NCBI GenBank assembly: GCA_023457355.1
Contig: JAEWLW010000063.1
Location: forward strand, 1 to 56,994
Length of the DNA stretch: 56,994 nucleotides
From: Bacillota bacterium
Lineage (GTDB): Bacteria > Bacillota > Clostridia > Oscillospirales > Ruminococcaceae
Reading direction: 5' to 3'
The position numbers were made by a program, and so were the translations under genes. The number at the start of each line of letters is the position of its first letter. Positions within the stretch are counted from its first letter, which is position 1. The notes beneath the pieces are model-generated. The model was not told where the DNA came from. It saw only the letters and a program-made list of their open reading frames with translations, and did not search any database. Positions 17,673 through 26,828 of the stretch are shown here, one piece after another.

Positions 17673-18131
17673 TCAGACAACCCGCTCTACAATCACCTTA
17701 ACGCCCTCAATCGCCTTAATCAGCACACTTTCTTTGGCTTCAATCGGTGCGCCGTCATCCGAACGTGCCGCCCATTCCAAACCATTGACCAACACGCGCC
17801 CCTCGCCCGCGATATTGTCGATAGGCTGGGTGACAACCCCAACCATGCCAATGATACGGTCGGCGTTGGTGCTGACTTTTTTAACTCGCAGCACATTGAC
17901 CGCGATCGGTCTTGTAAAGGCTAATGTGACAAGGCTCACCGCCAAAAATACAATCAGCTGCATCCAAAACGGCAGGCCCATTGCCGCGGGAATTATTGTA
18001 ACAAACGCCCCCAGCGCAAACCAGATGGCGACCAAATCAATTGTGGCACCTTCAATGATGCCCAGAACCACCGCGATAAGCAGCCATGTCAGCGGCATAA
18101 AGCGGGATAGCGTTATAAGAATCCCCATCAT
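17673..18131 (-). CDS. NfeD family membrane protein
   Basis: Short-form NfeD protein (152 aa) with four predicted membrane helices (about 5-85) and a C-terminal OB-fold domain (IGMVGVVTQPI, EGRVLVNGLEWAARSD). NfeD proteins partner SPFH proteins in membrane domains. GGAG lies 5 nt before ATG 18131 and 8 nt before the second ATG at 18128; either could start. It lies 26 bp after the PadR gene and should be co-transcribed with it and with the SPFH gene. Confidence 0.9.
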   Translation of the reverse strand: MMGILITLSRFMPLTWLLIAVVLGIIEGATIDLVAIWFALGAFVTIIPAAMGLPFWMQLIVFLAVSLVTLAFTRPIAVNVLRVKKVSTNADRIIGMVGVVTQPIDNIAGEGRVLVNGLEWAARSDDGAPIEAKESVLIKAIEGVKVIVERVV

Positions 18132-18157
18132 ATACTCTCCTTCACTTTATAAAAGCT

Positions 18158-18514
18158 TTACTGCAATACCGGCACAACCATATTGTTTTGTGCCAGAACC
18201 TGATGGGCATACCGGGCCAGTTCGGCGACCCGGCTGGCTTCCGCCTGCAATACCTGCCGCCCGGCATATGTAATGGCATAAACTTTACGTCGATCCACTT
18301 CTTCAACAACCTCAATGAGACCATCCTGTTCCATCTTGTACAAAATGGTGTAGACAGTTGAAGGGCCAAGACTGACCCTGCCGCGCGACTGTTCCAGCAC
18401 CATTTGCATGATGGCGTAACCGTGGCGTGGCTCGGTGAGGCACAGAAGCAGCAAAAAGCTTTGCTCGCTCATGGGCAGATAGTCTGAGATCAGTTTTTGT
18501 GTCATCTCGTCCAT
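18158..18514 (-). CDS. PadR family transcriptional regulator
   Basis: Winged-helix regulator (118 aa). The PadR core is evident in LLCLTEPRHGYAIMQMV, GPSTVYTILYKMEQDGLIE and RRKVYAITYAGRQVL. AGGAGG precedes ATG 18514. PadR proteins repress neighbouring genes, often membrane-stress or efflux genes, and usually themselves. Two copies of an inverted repeat in its promoter suggest autorepression of the whole PadR-NfeD-SPFH operon. Confidence 0.92.
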   Translation of the reverse strand: MDEMTQKLISDYLPMSEQSFLLLLCLTEPRHGYAIMQMVLEQSRGRVSLGPSTVYTILYKMEQDGLIEVVEEVDRRKVYAITYAGRQVLQAEASRVAELARYAHQVLAQNNMVVPVLQ

Positions 18515-18541
18515 GAATAGTCCCTCCTGCAATTGGCATTT

Positions 18542-18593
18542 GTATATCATAAAACGATATACTGTAAACCTAATATATCACTGTACGATATAC
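18542..18593 (-). promoter_or_regulatory. Twin PadR operator candidates
   Basis: Two copies of TATATC-N7-GATATA. The first (GTATATC-N7-GATATAC) is at 18542-18562 and the second at 18573-18593. Their centres are 31 bp apart, about three helical turns. The second lies largely in the spacer between the -35 and -10 boxes; the first lies downstream of the -10 box, across the likely start site. Confidence 0.7.
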
Positions 18594-18600
18594 TTGTCAA
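18572..18600 (-). promoter_or_regulatory. Promoter of the PadR-NfeD-SPFH operon
   Basis: TTGACA (18595-18600), 17 nt, TATATT (18572-18577) on the minus strand, overlapped by the PadR operator candidates. Confidence 0.75.
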
Positions 18601-18624
18601 TGCAGTGTCTGCGTTGTGCAAAAA

Positions 18625-19536
18625 TCATCCTTCAAACCCAAATTTTTTTGCCGCTTTTAAAAACGTCGGCGTTTCAACGTTATAGCGTTTTCCCAAGCGC
18701 ACCGGTTCAAAAACAAGGCCGTCAATTTCGCTGTTTTTTCCCTTCTTCAGGTCCTTCTGCATCGAGGCCGTTGTATCCGGCGGCGCCGTATCGAGCATAC
18801 GCAGATTCTTTGCCGCAATGTCCTCTTCAAAAGGAATGCCCATTGCCGTGGCCAATGCATCAATTTCCCTGGAAAGGCCGACGAAGGTTTCGCGCATTTG
18901 CGGGGTGGAAGAAACGACGCCGGTCGGCGCATCGTAATAGGCCCCTGCGGTGGCCATGGCGCTGATGAGCGCATATTTCTGGAAACATTTACGGCGGATA
19001 TCATCGGTGAGGTCGACACCAATCTGGCTATTTTCCAGTTCCTGCTTAATTTGTTCCAGCACCGGGGTTATTGTGCCGTCCCGCTCGCCGAACACCACCG
19101 TGAACCGCTTGCCGCCCTGCGTAATCTCACCGGGGGCCGATACATAGGACGTGATATAAATACAGCCGTCGAGAACATGCAGCTTTGGCAAACGGCGCTG
19201 TAGCTCTGAACCGGTGCCAAAAATGTTGAGTATCGGGATGACGACGGTTTTTTCATCGGCACAGCGGCCTAAAAGCGCCGCGGCATCGTCAATCGAATAG
19301 CCCTTGACGCAGACAAAGGCCACGTCGGGGGTGTCATGGTAATCCTCAGCGGTACAGGCCTTGGGGTTTTCGATACAAAATTCGCCCTTGATACCCGACT
19401 TTATAACAAGGCCTTTTTCTTTCATCGACGCCAGGTGTGCACCGCGCGCAATAAAGGTAACGTCGTAACCTGCTGCCGCCAGAAAACCGCCGACGGCGCC
19501 GCCGGTTCCCCCCGTTCCAATAATCAGATATTTCAT
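18625..19536 (-). CDS. Ketopantoate reductase family protein (PanE/ApbA-like)
   Basis: NAD(P)-dependent reductase of 303 aa. The N-terminal Rossmann motif is GTGGTGGAVGGFLAAAG, followed by ARGAHLASM and the conserved VKGYSIDDA (catalytic Lys). The C-terminal helical domain carries RKCFQKYALISAMA. True PanE makes pantoate for CoA; many paralogues act on other 2-oxoacids. The window has a second paralogue at 51014-51946, so the pantoate role is open for each. AGGAGG is 6 nt from ATG 19536 and 3 nt from ATG 19539; the former is preferred. The gene follows a TetR regulator by 22 bp. Confidence 0.85.
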   Translation of the reverse strand: MKYLIIGTGGTGGAVGGFLAAAGYDVTFIARGAHLASMKEKGLVIKSGIKGEFCIENPKACTAEDYHDTPDVAFVCVKGYSIDDAAALLGRCADEKTVVIPILNIFGTGSELQRRLPKLHVLDGCIYITSYVSAPGEITQGGKRFTVVFGERDGTITPVLEQIKQELENSQIGVDLTDDIRRKCFQKYALISAMATAGAYYDAPTGVVSSTPQMRETFVGLSREIDALATAMGIPFEEDIAAKNLRMLDTAPPDTTASMQKDLKKGKNSEIDGLVFEPVRLGKRYNVETPTFLKAAKKFGFEG

Positions 19537-19558
19537 CATATTCCTCCTATTTGTAGTG

Positions 19559-20191
19559 CTATAACAATTCATTTTTATTATCTATTGAAAACAACAGGGA
19601 ATAATTCTCCAAAACGGCGTCGCTGCCGGTCAGCACCGAAACCAGGCCACCGGTAGTCAGTCGATAGATCAGCTCGGCCATTTGTTCGAATGGAAGATCG
19701 CAGCCATTTTGGAACCACCGCATTGTCAACCCAACGTGCGCGTTCATGAGATATTCCACAACATATTCAAAAGCAGCGTCCTCGCGGCTTGTTACCGCAC
19801 TCAGGCGCTCCCGCATCAATTCACGCATCTGCTGCAATATCCGATGAGCAAATTTGACGTCGCCGTTTTCGCCCAGCAGCAGTGCCAGCCGTTTATGATT
19901 TTTTTCAAGAAACGCGCCAATAAACTGAATGGACGATGCAATTTGTTTTCTGTTGCAGAATCTGCTGCGGTCAAATTCTTCTTCCAATAATCGATATATC
20001 TCGTCTTCGGTCTGTTCAAGCACATCGTACACATCTTTAAAGTAAGTATAAAACGTACTTCGGTTAAAACCCGCCAGCTCGGTAATTTCACGAACAGTAA
20101 TCTGATCGTAGGGGTTTTTCTCGTATAGCTGCCAAAAGGCATTGGTCAACTTTTCTTTTGTCTGTATGGTTTGTTCCGCCCGCTTTTTCAT
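19559..20191 (-). CDS. TetR/AcrR family regulator
   Basis: A 210-aa regulator with an N-terminal TetR helix-turn-helix (TKEKLTNAFWQLYEKNPYDQ, then ITELAGFNRSTFYTYFKDV) and a C-terminal ligand/dimer domain of about 150 residues (TetR_C-like, IQFIGAFLEKNHKRL). The frame extends to 20278, but ATG 20191 starts the basic MKKRAEQTIQTKEKL stretch typical of the family; its ribosome binding site is weak. It probably controls the downstream ketopantoate reductase-like gene and perhaps the divergent operon. Confidence 0.87.
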   Translation of the reverse strand: MKKRAEQTIQTKEKLTNAFWQLYEKNPYDQITVREITELAGFNRSTFYTYFKDVYDVLEQTEDEIYRLLEEEFDRSRFCNRKQIASSIQFIGAFLEKNHKRLALLLGENGDVKFAHRILQQMRELMRERLSAVTSREDAAFEYVVEYLMNAHVGLTMRWFQNGCDLPFEQMAELIYRLTTGGLVSVLTGSDAVLENYSLLFSIDNKNELL

Positions 20192-20334
20192 ACCAGTTTT
20201 CAGATCACCCCAATTACCCGACACAATGTTGTTAATTGTTGATTGACTATTTAAAGCATTTGTCTCATAATATATCACATTGTATCACAACATCGTGTTG
20301 GATAAAAGCTCATAATATAAAAATATATTATCTA

Positions 20335-20363
20335 TTGACAAGCGAATTTGATAGAACTATAAT
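20335..20363 (+). promoter_or_regulatory. Perfect consensus promoter of the TetR-RND operon
   Basis: TTGACA (20335-20340), 17 nt, TATAAT (20358-20363): exact sigma-A consensus in both boxes and spacer. Confidence 0.88.
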
Positions 20364-20384
20364 TAACTAACCGGTTAGTTAATT
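20361..20384 (+). promoter_or_regulatory. 24-bp perfect palindromic operator
   Basis: AATTAACTAACC followed by its exact reverse complement. It overlaps the end of the -10 box and the transcription start. The CTAACCGGTTAG centre resembles operators of small TetR regulators, so autorepression by the TetR encoded at 20410 is likely. Confidence 0.8.
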
Positions 20385-20409
20385 AATTTGTTGAAGGGAG
20401 GTACTTGTA

Positions 20410-21033
20410 ATGATTAAGAGAAATGCAGTTGAAACAAAATACAGAATTCTGAGGACGGCTGAGAAAATTTTTTCGAAAGTGGGCTTTGATGCCGCCAGAG
20501 TTGATGACATCGCGAAAGAAGCAGGGGTTAACAAAGCGTTGATTTATTATTACTTCAAAAGCAAAGATGAAATTCTTGACATGCTTTTTAATTCATTGAT
20601 AGATGATGCAAAGCAACTTTTAATAAAAAGTTTCGAAAGCCCAATGGATATCAGTCTGGAGGATAATTACAGGCCTCTTTTTAAGAAATATATTGATTTT
20701 GTTACAGGGAAAAGAGAAATTATTAAAATTGCTATTGCCGAATCAACTAAGGCTTCACCCAAAGTTTCAGTCGTTATGAAACTGGGGGACTTACTTGTTA
20801 ACGCGGAGATTGAAAGCATTAGAAAAGTGCATAGAGATAAGGGGCTTTGTTTTCCTAATACTGATGAACAGGAAAAGCTGGTAATGGAGTTTTTTACTGG
20901 TTTGATGCCGTTTTTCTGTTTTGCGTTATATAAAAACGAATGGCAAAATTTTTACAATATCAGCGAGGAGGATTTATATGAAAAATTTTATCAAGCATTT
21001 AAGAAAACACATCTTGCCGCTCATATGAAATAG
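20410..21033 (+). CDS. TetR family regulator of the RND efflux operon
   Basis: A 207-aa TetR repressor. The N-terminal helix-turn-helix is clear (RILRTAEKIFSKVGFDAARV, DIAKEAGVNKALIYYYFKSK), and the C-terminal domain is poorly conserved, as expected for ligand sensing. GGGAGG precedes ATG 20410. The gene is strikingly richer in A+T than the pump genes after it, which suggests separate acquisition. Its own strong promoter carries a 24-bp palindrome, so it probably represses itself and the downstream membrane fusion and RND genes. Confidence 0.9.
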   Translation: MIKRNAVETKYRILRTAEKIFSKVGFDAARVDDIAKEAGVNKALIYYYFKSKDEILDMLFNSLIDDAKQLLIKSFESPMDISLEDNYRPLFKKYIDFVTGKREIIKIAIAESTKASPKVSVVMKLGDLLVNAEIESIRKVHRDKGLCFPNTDEQEKLVMEFFTGLMPFFCFALYKNEWQNFYNISEEDLYEKFYQAFKKTHLAAHMK

Positions 21034-21214
21034 AAAAGAGGTAATTTAAATACTCAGTTGATATGCACAAGGCAGTATTTCCATATAAGCAGCGCTCTGG
21101 TTATCTGCGACTTACTAAAAGCACATATCTTTTTAAAGGTTATTCAACCTTTGTCCAAATTCTTGTTTTATACTGGTAACAAGTATTTTCGAAGCATTTT
21201 CGGAGGTAATGAAA

Positions 21215-22582
21215 GTGAAAAAGACATCAACAAGCAAAGCAACAGCCATCATTTGCGCTGCACTGGTCCTTGCGGGTATGACGGGTTGCAGCAGCAACAC
21301 GATAGCAGTCAGCGAAGCCTCGGCAATACGCGTACATACACAGGCGCCCATTCGTGACAACATTACACAAAAGGCGGATTTTACCGGCCGGGTGATGCCC
21401 GACGACTCGGTTTCGGTGTTCGGTAAAGCTTCCGGCACAGTACTTAAAACCTATTTTGATGTTGGCGATTCGGTCAAAAAGGGGCAACTGTTGTACGAAC
21501 TGGACCCAACCGATTATCAGATCGCGCTGGAGCAATCCAAGGTCGCTTACGAGCTGACGCTTAAAGGTATCGACTCGGCTGAAAGCGGCTCAGGCAATGA
21601 ACTGACGGAGTTGGATTATCAAACCAAAATAACAACTGCACAGAATGCTTATGAAACGGCACGTGCAACATTGTTATCAGAGCTCGAAGAGCCTGACTTT
21701 AGTATGAGTGACTACAAAAAGGCGCGTAAAAAGTACAAAGACGCACAAGAAGCATACGACAAGACCCCTACCGACGAAACCTACACCGCACTGGTTGCCG
21801 CAGAGCGGGACTACGACAATGAATTAGATCAGTATGGCAGCCGTTCCAGATACGATTACTATTACACATCATTTGAAACTGCCTATGACAATTATGAAGC
21901 TGCGCTCAAGGCGTATGACATTTATAAAGGAATCACGAGCGGTGAAAACAACGAGGCCTACGACTTGCAGCGTCAGCAGGCGAAATTGGCCTACGAATCG
22001 GCACAGCAGACAATAAATAACCTGAAGGTGTATGCCCCCATCGGCGGTATCATCGAAAAGAAAAACGTCACCAGCAATGGACAGTATGCCCCCAGTATGG
22101 CAGGCTATGTGGTTTCCAATAAAGAGGTGCTGGTGGTGAACTTTGCGGTTGCCGCCGACGTTGCCGCCGCGATGTCCATCGGCGATGAGGTTGTTGTAGA
22201 AAACGGCCGCAGCAGCTACCAGGCCGAAATTACTGAAATCGGCACGATGATCGATTCCGCCAGCGGCCTGCTGCCTGTCAAGGCGCGTTTGCTGGATGAG
22301 GCCGATATTTTATCAGGCGTTTCGGTCAAACTCACCGCAATCACGGCCAAGTCACAGGACAGCATGATTATTCCGCTTTCCGCCATTTATTACGACAACG
22401 GCAATGCCTATGTGTACACCGTCTCGGATAATATCGCCGTTAAGGTGCCGGTTGTCATCGGCATTATTTCGGACGACAGCGCCGAGGTTGTCTCCGGTCT
22501 TGACGATACTGCGCAGGTCATCACCACCTGGAGTTCCAATCTGGCCGACGGCGTGGCCGTCGAAGTCAGCGAGGAGGTTTAA
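21215..22582 (+). CDS. RND efflux membrane-fusion lipoprotein (AcrA/HlyD-like)
   Basis: Periplasmic-adaptor-type protein of 455 aa: lipoprotein signal with MTGC lipobox, beta-barrel/lipoyl half (ADFTGRVMPDDSVSVFGKAS, GDSVKKGQLLYELD), a long Tyr/Asp/Ala-rich helical hairpin (about 95-265), second lipoyl half (YAPIGGIIEKKNVT) and beta domains. GGAGG is only 2 nt from ATG 21209 but 8 nt from GTG 21215, so GTG is preferred. It is joined to the RND pump gene, 3 bp downstream. In a single-membrane bacterium such an adaptor has no outer channel to contact, so its mode of action is uncertain. Confidence 0.92.
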   Translation: MKKTSTSKATAIICAALVLAGMTGCSSNTIAVSEASAIRVHTQAPIRDNITQKADFTGRVMPDDSVSVFGKASGTVLKTYFDVGDSVKKGQLLYELDPTDYQIALEQSKVAYELTLKGIDSAESGSGNELTELDYQTKITTAQNAYETARATLLSELEEPDFSMSDYKKARKKYKDAQEAYDKTPTDETYTALVAAERDYDNELDQYGSRSRYDYYYTSFETAYDNYEAALKAYDIYKGITSGENNEAYDLQRQQAKLAYESAQQTINNLKVYAPIGGIIEKKNVTSNGQYAPSMAGYVVSNKEVLVVNFAVAADVAAAMSIGDEVVVENGRSSYQAEITEIGTMIDSASGLLPVKARLLDEADILSGVSVKLTAITAKSQDSMIIPLSAIYYDNGNAYVYTVSDNIAVKVPVVIGIISDDSAEVVSGLDDTAQVITTWSSNLADGVAVEVSEEV

Positions 22583-22585
22583 CAG

Positions 22586-25500
22586 GTGATCGGTTTAACA
22601 AAAGCAGCCTTAAAGCGCCCGGTCTCGGTTGTAATTATTGTATTGGCGCTGCTCATTTTCGGCTCAAGCACCATTTTTTCCACCCCGTTGGAGCTGATGC
22701 CCGACATTGAGATGCCAATGCTGATCATTTATACCGTCTACCCCGGCGCCTCCCCTCAGGACGTTGAAAACCAAGTGACATCTTACATTGAAGACGCCTC
22801 TTCCACATTAAGCGGCGTCAAGAATATTGAATCCATGTCGATGGAGAACGCTTCGGCCGTCTTTCTGGAGCTGGAATACGGAACCAACATGGATGAGGCG
22901 CATTCCGACCTGAAAAACAACATCGACATGTATCGGAATATGCTGCCGGATGATGCACAGGACCCCATCGTGTTCGAGATGAATATGGATATGATGCCGG
23001 TCGTCACCCTTTCGGCCATTGCCACCAGTGACGTCGACCTCAAGTATTACGTTGAGGAAGAAATAGAGCCCGAGCTTCAAAAGCTCGGCGGTGTTGCCTC
23101 GGTCGAAATCTCAGGCGGCGCCGAAGATTATATCAAAATAGAGCTCAAGCGTGAAAAGCTGGCGCAATACGGGCTGACGATGAGCGGCCTTGCCAATGTT
23201 GTCGGTTCGGCGGATTTTTCGTTGCCCGCAGGCAGCATCGAACAGGGCAACCTCGATATGACATTGCGCGGCGGCGTCAGCTATAGTACCGCCGAGGAGC
23301 TGCGTCACCTGCCCATTACCCTTCCGAGCGGAAATACTATCCATCTGTCGGATGTCGCAAACGTTTATCAGGCCAAAAAAGATCAGGATTCCCTGAGCTA
23401 TTACAACGGTCTTGAAAACGTAACGCTGAGTATTTCAAAGCGTCAGAGCGCCTCGACCGTCGCCATGGCCAACTCGGTTAAAAAAGTTGTACAGGAAATC
23501 AACAGTTCAAACAGGGGCATCCAGCTTGAAATCGTCGATGATGCCAGCGAACGTATTGTCTCGGCCATTATTGCGGTCGTTGAAACCTTGCTGCTCGGCG
23601 TTGTGCTGGCCATGTTCGTATTGTTCATCTTCCTAGGTGACTGGCGCGCCTCGGTCATCGTTGGTTCGTCCATCCCGCTCTCGCTTCTGGTGACGATGCT
23701 GGCCATGAGCGCCATGGGTTTCTCGTTTAATATGCTGTCACTGGGCGGCCTGGTTATCGGTGTCGGTATGATGGTGGATAACTCCATCGTCGTTATCGAA
23801 AGCTGCTTTAGGCTCAAGTGCGGAACCGAATCTTACCATGAGGCTGCTATAGAGGGCACCAAGGTGGTTGCAAGTTCCATCGTGGCCTCCACCGCCACAA
23901 CTGTGGTTGTGTTTTTGCCCATCGCTTTTGTCAAAGGCCTGTCGGGCCAGCTGTTTGGTCAGTTGTGCTTCACCATCGTGTTCTCGCTGATCGCTTCGCT
24001 GCTCTCGGCGCTCACGATTGTCCCATTGGTCTTTTATCGCTTAAAGCCCGTTGAAAGGGACAACAACTTCATGATGCGGATGATGGATAAAATCTCCGCC
24101 GGTTACGCCGTGTTCTTGCCCAGAACTTTCCGCCATAAAAAGACCGTTGTGCTGGTTGCGGTTGTTCTGTTGGCTGCTTCGATTTCAATTGTGCCTTTAA
24201 TTGGCATGGAGCTGTTGCCGGAAACCGACGACGGCATCGTCCAAATTGCACTGAACGTTCGCCCGGGCACAAGTTTGGATCGCGTCGGCGAGCTGCTGAC
24301 ACCGCTTGAAGAGATGGTTAAAAACCATCCGGATGTCGACCACTATTCCATGACGGCGGGCGGCTCCGCCATGTCGACCCTGATGGGCGACAGCGCCGAT
24401 GCCTCCATCATGGCCTATTTAAAGAAAAATCGTGAAGTCAGCACAAAAGATCTCGTGGATCAGTGGCGGTCCGAAACTGTAAACCCCGTCGATTGTGACA
24501 TCAGCATCTCCGCGTCTAGCCAGACCGCGCAGATGACCGGCGGCACCGATATTGCACTGTATGTGCAATCCACCGATTATGACGCGTTGCAGGAAGGTGC
24601 GCTTCAGCTGGAAGAGATGATGCGCCAAGACCCCAATATTCTGCGTGTCAGCTCCACCGTCGGAACCGGCAATCCTCAGGCTGAAATTAAAATAGACCCG
24701 GTTAAAGCCAGCGCACGCGGCCTTGTGCCAAAGCAGGTCATGGGCGAGGTTTACGCCGTCATGCAGGGCAGCAAAGCCTGTGATATCACCAATAGCGGCC
24801 GTGAATATGAGGTTCGCGTCGAATATCCCGGCGACAGCTTTGAAACAGTGAACGATCTGGTTTCGCTCAACCTGACAAATGCGGCCGGCATGTCGGTGCC
24901 GCTGCTGGATATCGCAAACATTGAATATTCCAACAGCCCGCTGAGCATTTCGCGCCAGAACGGACGTTACATCATCACCGTCAAAGGCCAGCCGACTTCC
25001 AACGCGCCTAAAACCCTTTCCAAGACGCTGAAAGCGCAGGCGCAGGGTCTGACCTTCCCCAGCGGGGTGGAGCTGGCCGAAACCACCGATTCCGAGCGTA
25101 TGATGGAAGAATTCACAGTTCTGCTTCAGGCGATTGCCACTGCAGTGCTGCTGGTATTCATGGTCATGGCCATGCAGTTTGAGTCGCCGATGTTTTCCAT
25201 CGTCGTTATGATCTCCATTCCCTTCGCGCTCATCGGTTCATTCTTAGCGCTTTGGGCCTTTAACAGCACCATCAGTATGCCGTCCCTACTCGGTTTTCTG
25301 ATGTTGTCGGGCATCGTGGTCAATAACGGCATCCTGTTTATCGATACGGCGAATCATATGCGCAACGAGCGAAACCTCTCTGCCGAGGATGCGCTGCTCA
25401 CTTCCGGCATGCTGCGTATGCGCCCGATCTTTATGACCACGCTGACGACCGTCTTGGCCATGATTCCAATGGCAATCGGCATCGGCGGCAATGCAACCCT

Positions 25501-25678
25501 GATGCGCGGCATGGCGCTGGTCATCATCGGCGGCCTCGTGGCATCCACCACACTGACGCTGTTGCTGCTGCCCACCTTCTACCTGCTGTTTGACAAGCAG
25601 GAACGGCTGCGTAAAAAACAGCTTAAAATGGAGAAGAAGGCCGCAAAAAAAGCTGCGAAGAACGCAGGTTTAAACTAA
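22586..25678 (+). CDS. RND family efflux transporter (AcrB/HAE-type)
   Basis: A 1030-aa pump with 12 helices and two large extracytoplasmic loops. Recognisable segments are LMPDIEMPMLIIYTVYPGAS near the N-terminus, TM4 GVGMMVDNSIVVIESCF, and in the second half LGFLMLSGIVVNNGILFIDT. The proton-relay Asp pair of AcrB TM4 is Asp-Asn here, as in many Gram-positive homologues. GTG 22586 has GAGGAGG 8 nt upstream. Substrates may be drugs, bile acids or lipids; specificity cannot be read. The C-terminus is a Lys/Ala-rich cytosolic tail. Confidence 0.95.
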   Translation: MIGLTKAALKRPVSVVIIVLALLIFGSSTIFSTPLELMPDIEMPMLIIYTVYPGASPQDVENQVTSYIEDASSTLSGVKNIESMSMENASAVFLELEYGTNMDEAHSDLKNNIDMYRNMLPDDAQDPIVFEMNMDMMPVVTLSAIATSDVDLKYYVEEEIEPELQKLGGVASVEISGGAEDYIKIELKREKLAQYGLTMSGLANVVGSADFSLPAGSIEQGNLDMTLRGGVSYSTAEELRHLPITLPSGNTIHLSDVANVYQAKKDQDSLSYYNGLENVTLSISKRQSASTVAMANSVKKVVQEINSSNRGIQLEIVDDASERIVSAIIAVVETLLLGVVLAMFVLFIFLGDWRASVIVGSSIPLSLLVTMLAMSAMGFSFNMLSLGGLVIGVGMMVDNSIVVIESCFRLKCGTESYHEAAIEGTKVVASSIVASTATTVVVFLPIAFVKGLSGQLFGQLCFTIVFSLIASLLSALTIVPLVFYRLKPVERDNNFMMRMMDKISAGYAVFLPRTFRHKKTVVLVAVVLLAASISIVPLIGMELLPETDDGIVQIALNVRPGTSLDRVGELLTPLEEMVKNHPDVDHYSMTAGGSAMSTLMGDSADASIMAYLKKNREVSTKDLVDQWRSETVNPVDCDISISASSQTAQMTGGTDIALYVQSTDYDALQEGALQLEEMMRQDPNILRVSSTVGTGNPQAEIKIDPVKASARGLVPKQVMGEVYAVMQGSKACDITNSGREYEVRVEYPGDSFETVNDLVSLNLTNAAGMSVPLLDIANIEYSNSPLSISRQNGRYIITVKGQPTSNAPKTLSKTLKAQAQGLTFPSGVELAETTDSERMMEEFTVLLQAIATAVLLVFMVMAMQFESPMFSIVVMISIPFALIGSFLALWAFNSTISMPSLLGFLMLSGIVVNNGILFIDTANHMRNERNLSAEDALLTSGMLRMRPIFMTTLTTVLAMIPMAIGIGGNATLMRGMALVIIGGLVASTTLTLLLLPTFYLLFDKQERLRKKQLKMEKKAAKKAAKNAGLN

Positions 25679-25709
25679 GGTAGCCAGCCGTTACACATTT
25701 ATTTAAAAC

Positions 25710-25757
25710 ACCCCGCAGAGTCGGCGCAAAATTGCGTCCTGCTCTGCGGGGTCTTTT
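25710..25757 (+). terminator. Terminator of the RND operon
   Basis: ACCCCGCAGAG (25710-25720) pairs with CTCTGCGGGGT (25742-25752), followed by CTTTTATTT. Confidence 0.85.
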
Positions 25758-25879
25758 ATTTGATATTGTCATCCGTTATTCACAGCGCATTTAATCATCC
25801 AACCATGGACATGCCCTATTTTTATGCCGTGGTCCCGATAATTTAAAATTTGGATCGTTTTTGGCGACGTTTTTGCAGT

Positions 25880-26578
25880 TTACACCACTTTGTCGGAATC
25901 GTCCCCTGCCTTCAGGGACTTGATGGCGTGGCTCATATGGATGGCCATCGCGTTGCGCGCCATGTTCATATCTCGGCATGAAAGCGCCTCCATAATCAGC
26001 GCATGATCCTGCAATGTATTTTTGGCAAAAAGCTCATCGGTACCCATCCGAACCAGCGTATCGCTCACTGCGCGGTAAATCATCGGCACAAGGTGCACCA
26101 TGAACTCGTTGTGTGACGCCACGGCAATCGCCTGATGGAATTGTTCGTCGGCGGGGGTTCTGCCGGCCCGCTCGGTAATGCATTCCGCCACCTGCTTGCC
26201 CCAGGACAAAATAACCTCTATCTCTTCGTCGCTGGCGCGCTCGCACGCCATGGCAACCGCTTCTGTCTCAACAACACGCCGAAGCTCGAACAGATCGATT
26301 AGCTTCATACGCAGCTTTCCCAAATCGCCAAATTGAATATCCCGGTAATGCTTAACCTCTTTAGAAACAAACGTGCCGCGCCCGTGAGAGACTTCAAGCA
26401 CGCCCTGTGTGACAAGTGCGCGGATTGCCTCCCTAAGGGTGGCACGGCTGACGCCAAACTCGCTGGAAAGGTCATTTTCATTGGGCAGTTTATCCCCCGG
26501 CGCATACTTTTTTAAAGTGACAATCTGCTCATAGATGGCGTCCGAAATTCTTTCGGAAAGGCTGGTTTTAACACGCAT
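25880..26578 (-). CDS. FadR-subfamily GntR transcriptional regulator
   Basis: A 232-aa regulator with an N-terminal GntR winged helix (KLPNENDLSSEFGVSRATLR, EVSHGRGTFVSKE) and a C-terminal helical FCD domain (FELRRVVETEAVAMACERAS; metal-ligand His residues in FHQAIAVASHN and at the AIHMSHAI end). FCD members sense carboxylates such as lactate, pyruvate or gluconate. GGAGA lies 7 nt before ATG 26578. It is divergent from the P-loop ATPase and 2-oxoacid oxidoreductase operon, which it may regulate. Confidence 0.92.
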   Translation of the reverse strand: MRVKTSLSERISDAIYEQIVTLKKYAPGDKLPNENDLSSEFGVSRATLREAIRALVTQGVLEVSHGRGTFVSKEVKHYRDIQFGDLGKLRMKLIDLFELRRVVETEAVAMACERASDEEIEVILSWGKQVAECITERAGRTPADEQFHQAIAVASHNEFMVHLVPMIYRAVSDTLVRMGTDELFAKNTLQDHALIMEALSCRDMNMARNAMAIHMSHAIKSLKAGDDSDKVV

Positions 26579-26659
26579 ATACTCAGGTCTCCATTTCATC
26601 AGCTGTATACAACTGTTTTTATTTTAAGCATCGAATAATTATCGAAAAAACTTGTCTAA

Positions 26660-26688
26660 ATTTTATACCTCTAGCATAAGAATGTCAA
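26660..26688 (-). promoter_or_regulatory. Promoter of the GntR gene
   Basis: TTGACA (26683-26688), 17 nt, TAAAAT (26660-26665) on the minus strand. A TTAT-N9-ATAA dyad (26663-26679) inside the spacer is a possible GntR operator. Confidence 0.65.
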
Positions 26689-26828
26689 GGAACGAACTAG
26701 AACATCATCACTAAATAGGCACCCAATTCTTTAAGCATTATAGCGATTTTGCTAAAATCCATTGACATTAGCAGCTAAAAGGATTACGCTGACATCAGAC
26801 AACTATCACATGAAAAGCGAGGTGCGTT

